From contig CAKUXX010000011.1 in NCBI GenBank assembly GCA_934702355.1, positions 1 through 60,591 of the forward strand: 60,591 nt of DNA. Direction: 5' to 3'. The notes beneath the pieces are model-generated. The model did no database searches. It saw nothing but the letters and a program-made list of their open reading frames with translations, and was not told the origin of the DNA. Positions 53,199 to 60,591 of the stretch are shown piece by piece. Positions within the stretch are counted from its first letter, which is position 1. Each line of letters starts with the position of its first letter. The DNA is from an uncultured Methanomassiliicoccales archaeon (GTDB lineage: Archaea > Thermoplasmatota > Thermoplasmata > Methanomassiliicoccales > Methanomethylophilaceae). The position numbers and the translations under genes are program-made.

Positions 53199-53633
53199 TC
53201 ACTCCTCGGCGTCGTCGGTCGGTTCGGCGTTGATCTGTACCTTCTGGACCTTCTTCGCGCCGCAGGTCTCGTTGGCCTTGCAGGCGGTGGCCTTGAACTC
53301 CTTCTCGGCGGTCTCTGCGGATTCCTTCATGAAATCCGGTACGGGGGCCTTCTGCATCATGGCGGACATGCCCATCATGAACTCCATCCCCATCGTGAAG
53401 AAGTGCCTCTGGACCTCGGGGTCCATGAACATGTTGTAGGTGGTCTTGAAGAACTCCTCGGTATGGGCCTTCACGGCCTCCGCGGACTCCTGCGCAACAT
53501 CGGCAGCTGTCTTGGCCGTTCCCCTGGCGACGGAGACGGCATCGGTGAAGCCTTCCTTCTGAAGCTCCATGATGCTCTCGATCAGCTCCTTGTTCTTCGA
53601 TACGAAATCGTGTATTTCCTGCTCGGTTGCCAT
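53199..53633 (-). CDS. Small helical protein between arsA and pyrC
   Basis: A 144-residue protein, predicted helical, with a Met-rich centre (MFMDPEVQRHFFTMGMEFMM, then MGMSAMMQK) and an Ala/Glu/Lys tail with two Cys. The ATG at 53633 falls one base after the arsA stop (TGAGATG). Its amphipathic, Met-rich character could allow binding to hydrophobic helices, the job of a client or partner of an ArsA/Get3-type ATPase, but this is speculation. Confidence 0.6.
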   Translation of the reverse strand: MATEQEIHDFVSKNKELIESIMELQKEGFTDAVSVARGTAKTAADVAQESAEAVKAHTEEFFKTTYNMFMDPEVQRHFFTMGMEFMMGMSAMMQKAPVPDFMKESAETAEKEFKATACKANETCGAKKVQKVQINAEPTDDAEE

Positions 53634-53634
53634 C

Positions 53635-54807
53635 TCAATCCCTCTTGAACCTGATAACGAGTTTATTGTCTTTGAAATCTGCCCCCGACAGCTCCGCATC
53701 CTTCAGGACGTCGGGCAGCATGATGTTCCTCTTCTGACTGCCGACATGGACCATCAGCGTGGCGGAATCTATCCTGAACAGCTCCACATCCCTGCTGTCG
53801 ACGAACGGCATGCTCAGAGTGAGGCTGTAGTCCCCGTCTGAGCCGTCGAAGGACATCGGACTCTCGTCGGAGTACACCATGATCGGATTCTCGTCGCCGT
53901 AGATCATATCGGCCATCTTGTTGAGCTTGTCCAATCCCCTCAGCTCGGTCTTCATCATCTCGCAGGTCTTGATCACCATGGGATCGAAGGCGCTGTGGAT
54001 GAGACTCATGTTCTCATCCTGCTCCTTCAGCTTTTCCTGGAAGAACCCGCCCTCCGCAGCGGCCTCTGGAAGCACCCTGTTGACCACGAGGGCCTCGACG
54101 TTCTTGTTGTACAGGCAAAGATAGGTGTAGGCGCGCATGGTCTCCTTGATGACCATCTTCTCGGGATTCAGCACAAGCCTGACGGTCGTGATCTTCGGAT
54201 CCTCGAGGATGGTCTTCACACGCTCCATGTTGTCCTTGATGTCGAACACGCTGTCCATGACCTCGTTCGACGGGAGCGGCATGTCCATGATCTTCCCCAC
54301 GGTGAGGCGGGCGATTCCAAGGAGCTTCTTGACCATGGCGAATCCCTTGTCCAGATACCAGTTGGTGACGTCGGGGAAGCTGAGGAGCCTGAGCGTCTCG
54401 CCGGTCGGAGCGGTGTCCATGACTATGACGTCGTACTTGCCCTCCTGCTCGAACTGGTTGACGTAGAACAGTGCTGCCACCATCTCCATTCCGGGCATTA
54501 TGGCCATCTCCTCGGCGGATATCTCCCCCATGCCCTGGGATAGCATGAACGCGGAGATGTACTGCTGGATGTCGGACCATTTGGTCTTCATCTCGTGGAT
54601 GATGTCTATCTCCAGAACGTCCAGGTTCTTGGCCACGTTCGTGATCTCGGTTCCGAATTTCATATCCAGCGAATCACCGAGGGAATGGGCCGAATCCGTG
54701 CTCATCAGGATCGTCCTGTATCCCAGTTGAGATAGCCTGTATGCAGTGGCCGCGGATGTGGATGTTTTCCCCACTCCGCCCTTGCCGGTGTAGATGATGA
54801 GCCTCAT
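53635..54807 (-). CDS. ArsA/Get3-type ATPase
   Basis: The 390-residue protein is a single-copy ArsA-like ATPase: P-loop IIYTGKGGVGKTSTSAATA at 4-22, the A-loop MSTDSAHSLGDSLD near 35-48, and VMDTAPTGETLRLLSFPD near 129-146. The cysteine pair of arsenite pumps is not obvious, and a membrane-protein targeting role (Get3-like) is at least as likely as arsenic resistance. It has a CATATACGG box about 24 bases upstream and heads the operon with the 144-residue protein, pyrC and the YkgJ-type gene. Confidence 0.85.
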   Translation of the reverse strand: MRLIIYTGKGGVGKTSTSAATAYRLSQLGYRTILMSTDSAHSLGDSLDMKFGTEITNVAKNLDVLEIDIIHEMKTKWSDIQQYISAFMLSQGMGEISAEEMAIMPGMEMVAALFYVNQFEQEGKYDVIVMDTAPTGETLRLLSFPDVTNWYLDKGFAMVKKLLGIARLTVGKIMDMPLPSNEVMDSVFDIKDNMERVKTILEDPKITTVRLVLNPEKMVIKETMRAYTYLCLYNKNVEALVVNRVLPEAAAEGGFFQEKLKEQDENMSLIHSAFDPMVIKTCEMMKTELRGLDKLNKMADMIYGDENPIMVYSDESPMSFDGSDGDYSLTLSMPFVDSRDVELFRIDSATLMVHVGSQKRNIMLPDVLKDAELSGADFKDNKLVIRFKRD

Positions 54808-54895
54808 GATTGAACGAGAACGGGAGCCGTATATGGAACTATCCAGCGTTCCTTCGGCGCATATGCGGAAAAGACGTCCGGAAAGAATGCTCGGA

Positions 54896-56155
54896 TCACG
54901 GCCCGAGACATCCTATCGGAATCACATACACACCATCCTTGCGACGGTATGCCAAACCGGTGTACGTGATGACTGCCAGGAATGCGGGTTCGCTCTCCAC
55001 CTTCGTGTCGACCTTCTCCCTGAGCTTGAGAAGATGCTTCGCGCCTTCGTCTACATCCTTCTTCCCCAGTTTCACTTCCAGGGCGGCCCATCTGCCATCA
55101 TCCGTGTGGATGATTACATCGGCCTCCAGACCGTCCTTGTCACGATAATGGTAGACTTCCGCATCAATGGCCGACGAATATGCGCGAATGTCCCTGACAA
55201 CAAGCGATTCGAAGTAGGATCCAAGCGTCTGCGGATCGTTCAGAAGGTCGTTCGGATTCGCCCCTATGAAGAATGCTCCGATGGAAGGATCTGTGAAATG
55301 GCGTACGGGCGATGTACGTATGGCTGTCTTCGAACGCAGATTGGGGCGCCATGCAAGAAGGTCATCCCGCACATACAACATTCCAAGGGCATTCAGATAA
55401 TCGTTCAATGTGTTGATGTGCATTGAGTTGCCATCCGAGATCGCATCGCTCAGGATGACCGAGTTGTTGGCCTCTGTGGATTCGTTGCGGGCCAAAGACC
55501 TCAATATCCTGCCCATACGGGCCGGATCACGTTTCTTTCCGTCTATGGAGCTTATCTCCTGATCTAAAAGTGCTCCACAATAACCCCTTAGATGCGTTCT
55601 CGCAACATCGTCGGACTCGCCCACTACCTCAGGCCAACCCCCACGGACTATCAGACGGGATATATCCTCTATAGTGTGATTGGATTCGGCATAAATCTCA
55701 GAAGATTCGCCGAACAATCCGGACAGGGATATGCTTCCGTCCGAATCCCCTGACTCGAAAAGGCTCATTGTGGTCATCTTCAACGTGACGATGCGACCTG
55801 CGCCCGAATGAAGGATCTCCGAACGGTCCACGGCATTGGAACCTGTCAGTATGTATGCCCCGGTCCGATCGTTTGAATCTACATCGTAACGGATGGTGTC
55901 CCATAATTCGGGAAGTATCTGCCATTCATCGAAAAGACGCGGTTTGTCACCGTTCAACAACAGTGCAATATCTATGTCCGCCATGCCGAGATAGCGTTTC
56001 TTATCCGCCGGATCGGCGAACTCGATGGAACTTTTGCAGAATAGTTTGGCTGTGGTGGTTTTACCGGACCATTTCGGACCCACTATCGCTATCGCTCCGA
56101 GTGCTTTGAGATTCCTCTCGATCTGCTTCTCGATGCAACGCGATCTGTACTCCAC
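54896..56155 (-). CDS. AAA/DUF4143 ATPase
   Basis: The 419-residue protein has an AAA_14 ATPase domain (Walker A IAIVGPKWSGKTTTAKL near 22-38, Walker B RLFDEWQ near 73) and a C-terminal DUF4143 domain (FESLVVRDIRAYSSAIDAEV, VYHYRDKDGLEADVIIHT, WAALEVKLG) that resembles nuclease-like folds. This family is common in archaea, its function is unknown. The start is a GTG at 56155, the first in frame. Two tandem copies of a 15-base sequence lie upstream at 56184-56222. A related but shorter gene is at 59655. Confidence 0.9.
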   Translation of the reverse strand: MEYRSRCIEKQIERNLKALGAIAIVGPKWSGKTTTAKLFCKSSIEFADPADKKRYLGMADIDIALLLNGDKPRLFDEWQILPELWDTIRYDVDSNDRTGAYILTGSNAVDRSEILHSGAGRIVTLKMTTMSLFESGDSDGSISLSGLFGESSEIYAESNHTIEDISRLIVRGGWPEVVGESDDVARTHLRGYCGALLDQEISSIDGKKRDPARMGRILRSLARNESTEANNSVILSDAISDGNSMHINTLNDYLNALGMLYVRDDLLAWRPNLRSKTAIRTSPVRHFTDPSIGAFFIGANPNDLLNDPQTLGSYFESLVVRDIRAYSSAIDAEVYHYRDKDGLEADVIIHTDDGRWAALEVKLGKKDVDEGAKHLLKLREKVDTKVESEPAFLAVITYTGLAYRRKDGVYVIPIGCLGP

Positions 56156-56183
56156 ACATCATCATCAGCATCCAGACATTTCA

Positions 56184-56222
56184 ATGTGTAAGTTGGCGTA
56201 TGTTTTGATGTGTAAGTTGGCG
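56184..56222. repeat. Two copies of a 15-base direct repeat
   Basis: ATGTGTAAGTTGGCG occurs at 56184-56198 and 56208-56222, period 24. It lies upstream of the AAA/DUF4143 gene and may be a protein-binding site for its regulation. Confidence 0.7.
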
Positions 56223-56329
56223 GATTCTTATCGAATGCTGTTACGATCGATTTTGACTATCTGGCCTGGAAACAAAAACCAAGCGAGATGCGCGAAGAGA
56301 CAATCAAACGGGTGATGAGAAGAGAGATA

Positions 56330-56441
56330 TGGTGCCGGGAAAGGGGTTCGAACCCTTGACCTTCGGATTTCCCTGGAAGAGGTCAAATTTGACCAATGAA
56401 CCCTATGAGTCCGACGCTCCACCAGGCTGAGCCACCCCGGC
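56330..56441 (-). tRNA. tRNA-Met (CAT) with a 35-base intron
   Basis: On the minus strand the tRNA runs from GCCGGGG to TCCCGGC, with the discriminator A and an encoded CCA. The anticodon CAT is at 56407-56405. An intron of 35 bases (56403-56369) lies after position 37, the usual archaeal site. The T arm is AAGGG-TTCGAAC-CCCTT. Without the intron the length is 77 including CCA. It is probably the elongator; the Ile-CAU form is possible in principle. Confidence 0.9.
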
Positions 56442-56611
56442 CTTGACCTCTGCATTAGCTTCTACTTAATAATGATTTTGGCTACGCCAGTAATATTGAA
56501 TATATAACAAGAGACGACAGTGGCCGATATCCACTCCAATGATCTGGATACGACAGAGAATCGATCGTTATGAGCATGATCCGCCCCTACAGATCAGGCG
56601 GCAACAAAGAA

Positions 56612-56651
56612 AGAAAGGAAAAAGGTTGAAGGACCCCTGATGGGGCCCTTC
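56612..56651 (-). terminator. Terminator after rps3ae
   Basis: GAAGG and CCCC pair with GGGG and CCTTC around a TGAT loop with one mismatch (56628-56651), four bases past the stop. The minus strand continues with a T/C-rich run (CCTTTTTCC). Confidence 0.6.
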
Positions 56652-56655
56652 GGAA

Positions 56656-57393
56656 TCACTCCTCTGCGGGAGCTTCCTCAGCGGCCTCCTCAGCGGGGGC
56701 CTCTGCGGCTTCCTCTTCTGCGGGAGCCTCTTCGACGGGCTCCTCTGCAGGCTGAATCTCTGCTTCGGGGAGGATGGACTCGGGCTCTCCCTCTCCGGCA
56801 GCGAGGACCTCGGACTTGCGGATCTCGATCCTCTTGATGGGGATGATGATGCGGCATGCCCTGGCGAGCTCCTTGGCGAGGTCTCCGGAAACGATGTCCT
56901 TGACGATCTCGGAAAGGGTCCTCTCCTGTCCGATGGCGACGAGGGTCTCTCCGATGACCCTCCTCATGGCGTCCTCCTGGGAGGACTGAATGCGCCTGTC
57001 GGCGATGGACATAGTCTTGATCCTGTAGGTGAATCCGTCCTTGGTGACGACATCGACGACGTGGTCGGTCTTTGTCTTTCTCCTGCGGGTCAGCCTCCTG
57101 ACGTAGTCGGAGGTGAGGTCGTGACCGATGAATGCGGTCTTGGCGTCGTGTCCCTCAACGGATGTGACCTTGAATTTGAGCTTGATGTGCATCTTGGAGA
57201 AGTCTCCGGTCAGGTCCTGAACGGTGACCTCTGCGGTACGTCCGATGACGTATGCGGGATCTGCGGAAGGTGTCTCTCCGATCTCGGCCTCGTTGAACAT
57301 ACGGGGTGCGTGAACGGAGTACCACTCCTTTGCTTTCCACTTGTCCTTCACTTTACGGCCTGCGGCCGCCTTGGGCTTCTTTGCGGGTGCCAT
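56656..57393 (-). CDS. rps3ae: Ribosomal protein S3Ae
   Basis: The 245-residue protein of the small subunit has the S3Ae pattern: KAKEWYSVHAPRMFNEAEIG, YVIGRTAEVTVQDLTGDFSK, TSDYVRRLTRRRKTKTDHVV and CRIIIPIKRIEIRKSEVL. The C-terminal 40 residues are almost wholly Ala, Glu and Pro, an acidic tail not found in most homologues. It is a single-gene transcript with a poor match to a TATA box. Confidence 0.93.
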   Translation of the reverse strand: MAPAKKPKAAAGRKVKDKWKAKEWYSVHAPRMFNEAEIGETPSADPAYVIGRTAEVTVQDLTGDFSKMHIKLKFKVTSVEGHDAKTAFIGHDLTSDYVRRLTRRRKTKTDHVVDVVTKDGFTYRIKTMSIADRRIQSSQEDAMRRVIGETLVAIGQERTLSEIVKDIVSGDLAKELARACRIIIPIKRIEIRKSEVLAAGEGEPESILPEAEIQPAEEPVEEAPAEEEAAEAPAEEAAEEAPAEE

Positions 57394-57806
57394 GATGACT
57401 ACTCCTTACTGAACGCACTGATTCGCTGGTTGTATTAAAAGCTATTTCATAACGACAATATTTGATTACGCTCAAAATATGACGTATCCAGACATTTCAT
57501 GTTTATCATCATTAGGATAATTTTATCCTTGAAAAAATGGTACCGCTTTTATTTAAAACATACTGTAACTAGATTAGAATCGACGCGGAATCCGACGGGA
57601 CGGGCAGAACTGCGGGATGCAGAGAACACCGATCCATCCCCTGTCATGAATCATACAGAATCAGGGATAGGTATCGGCATCCCAGACACCGAATTGGAGG
57701 ATATTCCTTCATATCGGGAATGAGGGCTGGAATGGACAATCGGAACCTTTAAAACATACATAAAATACAGTACACCAAACCGATTCACGAAGAAGAAGTG
57801 TACCCC
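57394..57806. other. Intergenic region with a palindrome, no supported gene
   Basis: About 410 bases between divergent rps3ae and the Na/phosphate transporter gene. It is AT-rich and holds a palindrome AGGATAA-tt-TTATCCT (57514-57529). A 74-codon frame at 57499 is low in protein-like features. Close to the transporter gene, CATACATAAAATAC (57763-57776) is a possible promoter. I see no RNA gene. Confidence 0.6.
57514..57529. promoter_or_regulatory. Palindromic operator-like site
   Basis: AGGATAA-TT-TTATCCT is a perfect palindrome of 14 paired bases with a 2-base centre, upstream of both divergent genes; it could be a regulator site. Confidence 0.45.
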
Positions 57807-59489
57807 ATGGATATCGCTGTTTCAATCCTATCCCTGATCGCAGGAATCGGTGTGTTTCTCATAGCATGCACGCTGCTCAGCAACAATCTTGAATCGATAT
57901 GCAGTAAGAAGTTGCGCGAGCTTTTCTCCAAAGCCTCTGACAAGAAGCTGGTCGGTGTCGGGATAGGTGCCGTAGGAACAGCTGCCATCCAGAGTTCGGG
58001 AGCAACCACTGTCCTGGTGATCGGTTTCGTCAACGCGGGGATCATGTCCCTGACACTGGCGGCCGCGGTCATCTACGGTGCGAACATCGGTACGACCATC
58101 ACTGCACAGATAGTCGCGTTCGGACTGATGGGAAGCGGTACCGTCTCGCTGTCGCTGATCTTCTCCGCCATGGCGGGAGTCGGTGCATTCATCAACGCCT
58201 ATGCCAAGAACGACCGCACCAAGAAGATCGGCGGTGTCATAGCCGGATTCGGACTCCTCTTCGTCGGATTGACGCTTATGGAGGAGGCCATGGGCGGCCT
58301 TTCGGAACTCGATTCCGTGAAGGACTTCCTCGGGAACATCAACAACATCATCCTGCTCGTCATAATCGGAGCGATCCTCACGGCCATCGTGCAGAGTTCC
58401 TCGGTCATGACCACCATCATCATCGCGATGCTGGTCGTTGCCAACCCCCTGATCACCCTGGAGCAGGGAATATACCTCACCATGGGATCCAACATCGGAT
58501 CCTGCGTGGTGGCGATCATGGCAGGATTCACAAGCGGACTGAACGCCAAACGCACTGCGCTCATCCACCTTCTGTTCAACGTCATCGGTGTGACCATCTT
58601 CGTCCTGTTCGGTGCGGCCCTCGGCCTCTTCACCGGAGGAGAGGTGACATACGGATCCATCTTCGAGGGCCTCTTCAAAGAGCCTGCCACCCAGCTGGCG
58701 ATGTTCCACACATTCTTCAACGTCGTCACCGTCCTGATCATGCTGCCTCTGACAGGCCCGCTCATAGACCTCGTCAAACGCATACTTCCAGACAAAAAGC
58801 CCAAGATCATCCCGGAGGGCGAGAACGGTGCACATCTGTTCTTCCTTGACGAGAACATGCTTACGACCCCTGCCATCGCAGTTCTGGAAGTAAAGAACGA
58901 GATCGTCAAGATGGCGGAGTTCGCCATGGACAATGTGAAGAGATCGTCCCGCATCATAAGGACGCTGGACTTCACCGAGAAAGAAGAATTTGACCAAGTG
59001 GAGAACCAGATCGATTACATGAACTTCGCAATCTCGCAGTTCCTGATCAAACTCTCCAACCGCCAGCTGAGCAGCAGGGATATCACATACATCTCCACGG
59101 CTTTCCACAGCATCACCGACCTCGAGAGAATAGGGGACTATGCTGTGAACATAGTCGAATATGCTGTCAAGCTCCATAACTCCAACGAGAGGTTCTCCGA
59201 CACTGCGGACGAGGAGATCGACAACATCATCCACATCGTGGAGGAGCTCTACAAGAAGGTCATGGATGCCTACGAGAATGACAATGAGCAGTCTCTGAGG
59301 TATGCGTATGACCTCGAACAGTCCGTCGATGACATCACAGAGGCCATGGCGGACCACCACATCAAGAGACTCTCCGAAGGTTCATGCCTACCGTCCGTCG
59401 GTGCCGAATTCCTCTCCCTCACATCCGATGTCGAGAGGATCGCAGACCACTTCATAAACGTCGGAAGGACCATCAGGGACAGGGAGTGA
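57807..59489 (+). CDS. Na/Pi cotransporter family protein with PhoU-like C-terminal domain
   Basis: The 560-residue protein has two inverted Na/Pi repeat units, each with a QSS motif (AAIQSSGATTVLVIGF near 65, and VQSSSVMTTIIIAML near 195), with about eight to nine membrane helices, and then a cytoplasmic region of about 220 residues with two PhoU-like helical bundles (VENQIDYMNFAISQFLIKL). The layout matches NptA/YjbB-type transporters that move phosphate with sodium. The ATG at 57807 is preferred to a GTG at 57798. It is single-gene. Confidence 0.9.
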   Translation: MDIAVSILSLIAGIGVFLIACTLLSNNLESICSKKLRELFSKASDKKLVGVGIGAVGTAAIQSSGATTVLVIGFVNAGIMSLTLAAAVIYGANIGTTITAQIVAFGLMGSGTVSLSLIFSAMAGVGAFINAYAKNDRTKKIGGVIAGFGLLFVGLTLMEEAMGGLSELDSVKDFLGNINNIILLVIIGAILTAIVQSSSVMTTIIIAMLVVANPLITLEQGIYLTMGSNIGSCVVAIMAGFTSGLNAKRTALIHLLFNVIGVTIFVLFGAALGLFTGGEVTYGSIFEGLFKEPATQLAMFHTFFNVVTVLIMLPLTGPLIDLVKRILPDKKPKIIPEGENGAHLFFLDENMLTTPAIAVLEVKNEIVKMAEFAMDNVKRSSRIIRTLDFTEKEEFDQVENQIDYMNFAISQFLIKLSNRQLSSRDITYISTAFHSITDLERIGDYAVNIVEYAVKLHNSNERFSDTADEEIDNIIHIVEELYKKVMDAYENDNEQSLRYAYDLEQSVDDITEAMADHHIKRLSEGSCLPSVGAEFLSLTSDVERIADHFINVGRTIRDRE

Positions 59490-59570
59490 GGGGCAAGGTG
59501 GCAGTGAATAACTGCACCATAGCTTCCCTTCCCGTTCCCCTATCATCTGCTTCTAACCTGTCACGAATTT

Positions 59571-59632
59571 TTGCAGATTGCGATATTACGGATATTATCC
59601 GCAAAATTGCTGCTATGTTGCGGATTATATAA
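59571..59632 (+). promoter_or_regulatory. Half-site-rich promoter of the second AAA/DUF4143 gene
   Basis: A perfect inverted pair ATCCGCAA (59597) and TTGCGGAT (59618) with 13 bases between, a palindrome CGGATA-t-TATCCG (59589-59601) and a further TTGCAGAT at 59571 overlap or precede the TATA box TTATATAA (59625-59632). The TATA box is 27 bases from the ATG. Confidence 0.65.
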
Positions 59633-59654
59633 AGATAGAATATACTTCACAACC

Positions 59655-60521
59655 ATGGAGCGTAAGATCGACAGGAAACTTGCCGAATGGAAATCCAGGC
59701 CGGGTCACAAAGCTCTGATGATCCGCGGACCTCGCCAAACAGGCAAATCGTTCTCCATAAGGGAATTCGGAAAAGCGAACTACCGCAAGGTCCTGGAGAT
59801 CAACTTCGAAGAGAATCCCACCTTCAAAACGATGTTCGAAGATGATCTGTCGGCAGATAGGATATTCCTGTCGCTCAGCTATCTTCTAGACGACGTGGAT
59901 TCATTCGATGATTGTCTGCTGTTCTTTGATGAGATACAGACCTGCGACGGTGCTATATCCGCATTGAAGCCCCTCACCGTTGACGGCAGATGTGACATCA
60001 TCTGTGCAGGATCCCAACTCGGCAACACCTCGAATGAAAGACTCACACCGGTAGGCTATGTCGAGATAATGCAGATGGAACCGATGGACTTCGAAGAATT
60101 CCTCTGGGCATTGGGATTCAGTCACTCCAGAACATCGGAGATAAGCGAGTGCATCAGAACGATGGCACCTTTTGACGAACCCGTCCTGAAGAAACTGAAC
60201 GACCTGTTCCTCAGATACGTCACCGTAGGGGGTATGCCCGAAGCGGTGGATGCATTCGTCCGTAGCGGATTATACTCAGAATCATACAGAGCTCAGACAT
60301 CCACATCCGCTCTACTGAGAGAGGATATCTTGAGATATGGTGATGACCCGACAGATAAGGATCGCGTATCCCAATGCATCGAATCCATTCCGGAACAGCT
60401 CAGCAGAGAATCCGGAAACTCATTCCGCTACTCGGAGATATCTGTCAAATCAGGCTACGGGCGCAGAGAGTATGGATCGGCGATATCATGGCTGGAGAAT
60501 GCGGGCATCATCAACATATAG
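59655..60521 (+). CDS. AAA/DUF4143 ATPase, C-terminally short
   Basis: The 288-residue protein has an intact AAA_14 domain: Walker A MIRGPRQTGKSFSIREFG near 23-40, Walker B LLFFDEIQ near 92-99, and the C-terminal part VGGMPEAVDAFVRSG. The sequence ends at a TAG in SWLENAGIINI, where family members continue for about 90-130 residues with the DUF4143 nuclease-like part. A TATA box at 27 bases supports the start. It may be a truncated copy: only three sense codons follow before a TAA, so reading the TAG through would not restore it. Confidence 0.8.
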   Translation: MERKIDRKLAEWKSRPGHKALMIRGPRQTGKSFSIREFGKANYRKVLEINFEENPTFKTMFEDDLSADRIFLSLSYLLDDVDSFDDCLLFFDEIQTCDGAISALKPLTVDGRCDIICAGSQLGNTSNERLTPVGYVEIMQMEPMDFEEFLWALGFSHSRTSEISECIRTMAPFDEPVLKKLNDLFLRYVTVGGMPEAVDAFVRSGLYSESYRAQTSTSALLREDILRYGDDPTDKDRVSQCIESIPEQLSRESGNSFRYSEISVKSGYGRREYGSAISWLENAGIINI

Positions 60522-60591
60522 TCATTGACATAACTTTTTAGAAAGATTCGGCATGAACTTCTTCATCCAGCCCAGCGCGTAGCTCAATTTG
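60522..60591 (-). CDS. 3' end of a minus-strand gene, cut by the window edge
   Basis: The minus-strand frame that ends at TGA (60524-60522) gives KLSYALGWMKKFMPNLSKKL and then CQ, an amphipathic basic C-terminus of protein character. It abuts the TAG of the AAA gene without a gap. The frame is open to the window edge. Family cannot be named from 23 residues. Confidence 0.4.
   Translation of the reverse strand, partial: KLSYALGWMKKFMPNLSKKLCQ

Noticed and set aside
57499..57723. 74-codon frame in the rps3ae-transporter gap
   Set aside because: No ribosome-binding site, no domain, composition not protein-like.
57828..59360. 510-codon frame opposite the Na/phosphate transporter gene
   Set aside because: Antisense shadow, rich in Asp, His and Gly with no motif.
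60572..60591. tRNA-like 5' sequence (GCGTAGCTCAATTTG) at the right edge
   Set aside because: Resembles a D-arm, but only about 20 bases are visible, the seven preceding bases would give a first base C, and a protein-like minus-strand frame explains the same bases.
1..60591. CRISPR array
   Set aside because: No set of 25-40 base repeats separated by unique spacers was seen; the only tandem array is the 11-base repeat without spacers.

Overview
The window reads as a chromosomal segment of a methanogenic archaeon of the order Methanomassiliicoccales, probably a gut-type Methanomethylophilaceae. The evidence is a methyl-coenzyme M reductase operon (mcrB, mcrD, mcrG, mcrA), a MtaA/MtbA-type corrinoid:coenzyme M methyltransferase, archaeal ribosomal proteins L37e and S3Ae, an intron-containing tRNA-Met(CAT), archaeal lipid genes (mevalonate kinase, geranylgeranyl reductase, tetraether synthase) and a gene that appears to read through an in-frame UAG, as expected of a pyrrolysine-using organism. 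No rRNA or CRISPR array is present. Many genes that begin a transcript have a TATA box about 24-30 bases before the start codon and no ribosome-binding site, so they look leaderless; genes inside operons usually carry a GGAGG-type site. Several start codons below were set on that basis.

Layout. 1-1.5 kb: an 11-base tandem repeat and an AlbA_2/Schlafen-type regulator. 1.7-6.3 kb: the mcr operon, without mcrC, followed by a DUF2098 gene. 6.5-10.6 kb: DUF169, RecJ-like nuclease, RNase H-fold exonuclease, a tiny zinc ribbon and a phosphoesterase. 10.7-20.8 kb: the CoM methyltransferase, argF, a DRG GTPase, zinc-ribbon proteins, two CBS-domain regulators, a stress protein and glyS. 20.8-31.2 kb: an amidohydrolase, a thioredoxin-reductase-like flavoprotein, a PAS protein, a large repeat-rich surface protein, an FMN-binding protein flanked by small membrane proteins, a PC4-like protein, a CNNM/CorC membrane protein and an archaeal RNA-binding protein. 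31.4 kb: tRNA-Ile.

32-42 kb is the accessory part: an FNT channel, an acetyltransferase, a lone TnpB element, a DUF2975/HTH pair, a BASS-type transporter, the UAG-containing TerB_N/TerB_C gene, two overlapping unknown genes and several very small genes, three of which are too short for routine calling. 42-60.6 kb returns to housekeeping: aminotransferase, mevalonate kinase with an Fe-S protein, a lipid-maturation operon (tetraether synthase, ferredoxin, geranylgeranyl reductase), purF with rpl37e, an ArsA/pyrC operon, rps3ae, a Na/phosphate transporter and two AAA/DUF4143 ATPases with repeat-rich upstream regions.

The strongest unusual observation is the TerB-like gene at 36010-38295: an amber codon interrupts a single continuous TerB_N domain at codon 74. 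The most coherent functional group is tes-ferredoxin-ggr, which would take unsaturated archaeal lipids to saturated, covalently joined tetraethers. All family names rest on motif recognition by eye; no database search was run.
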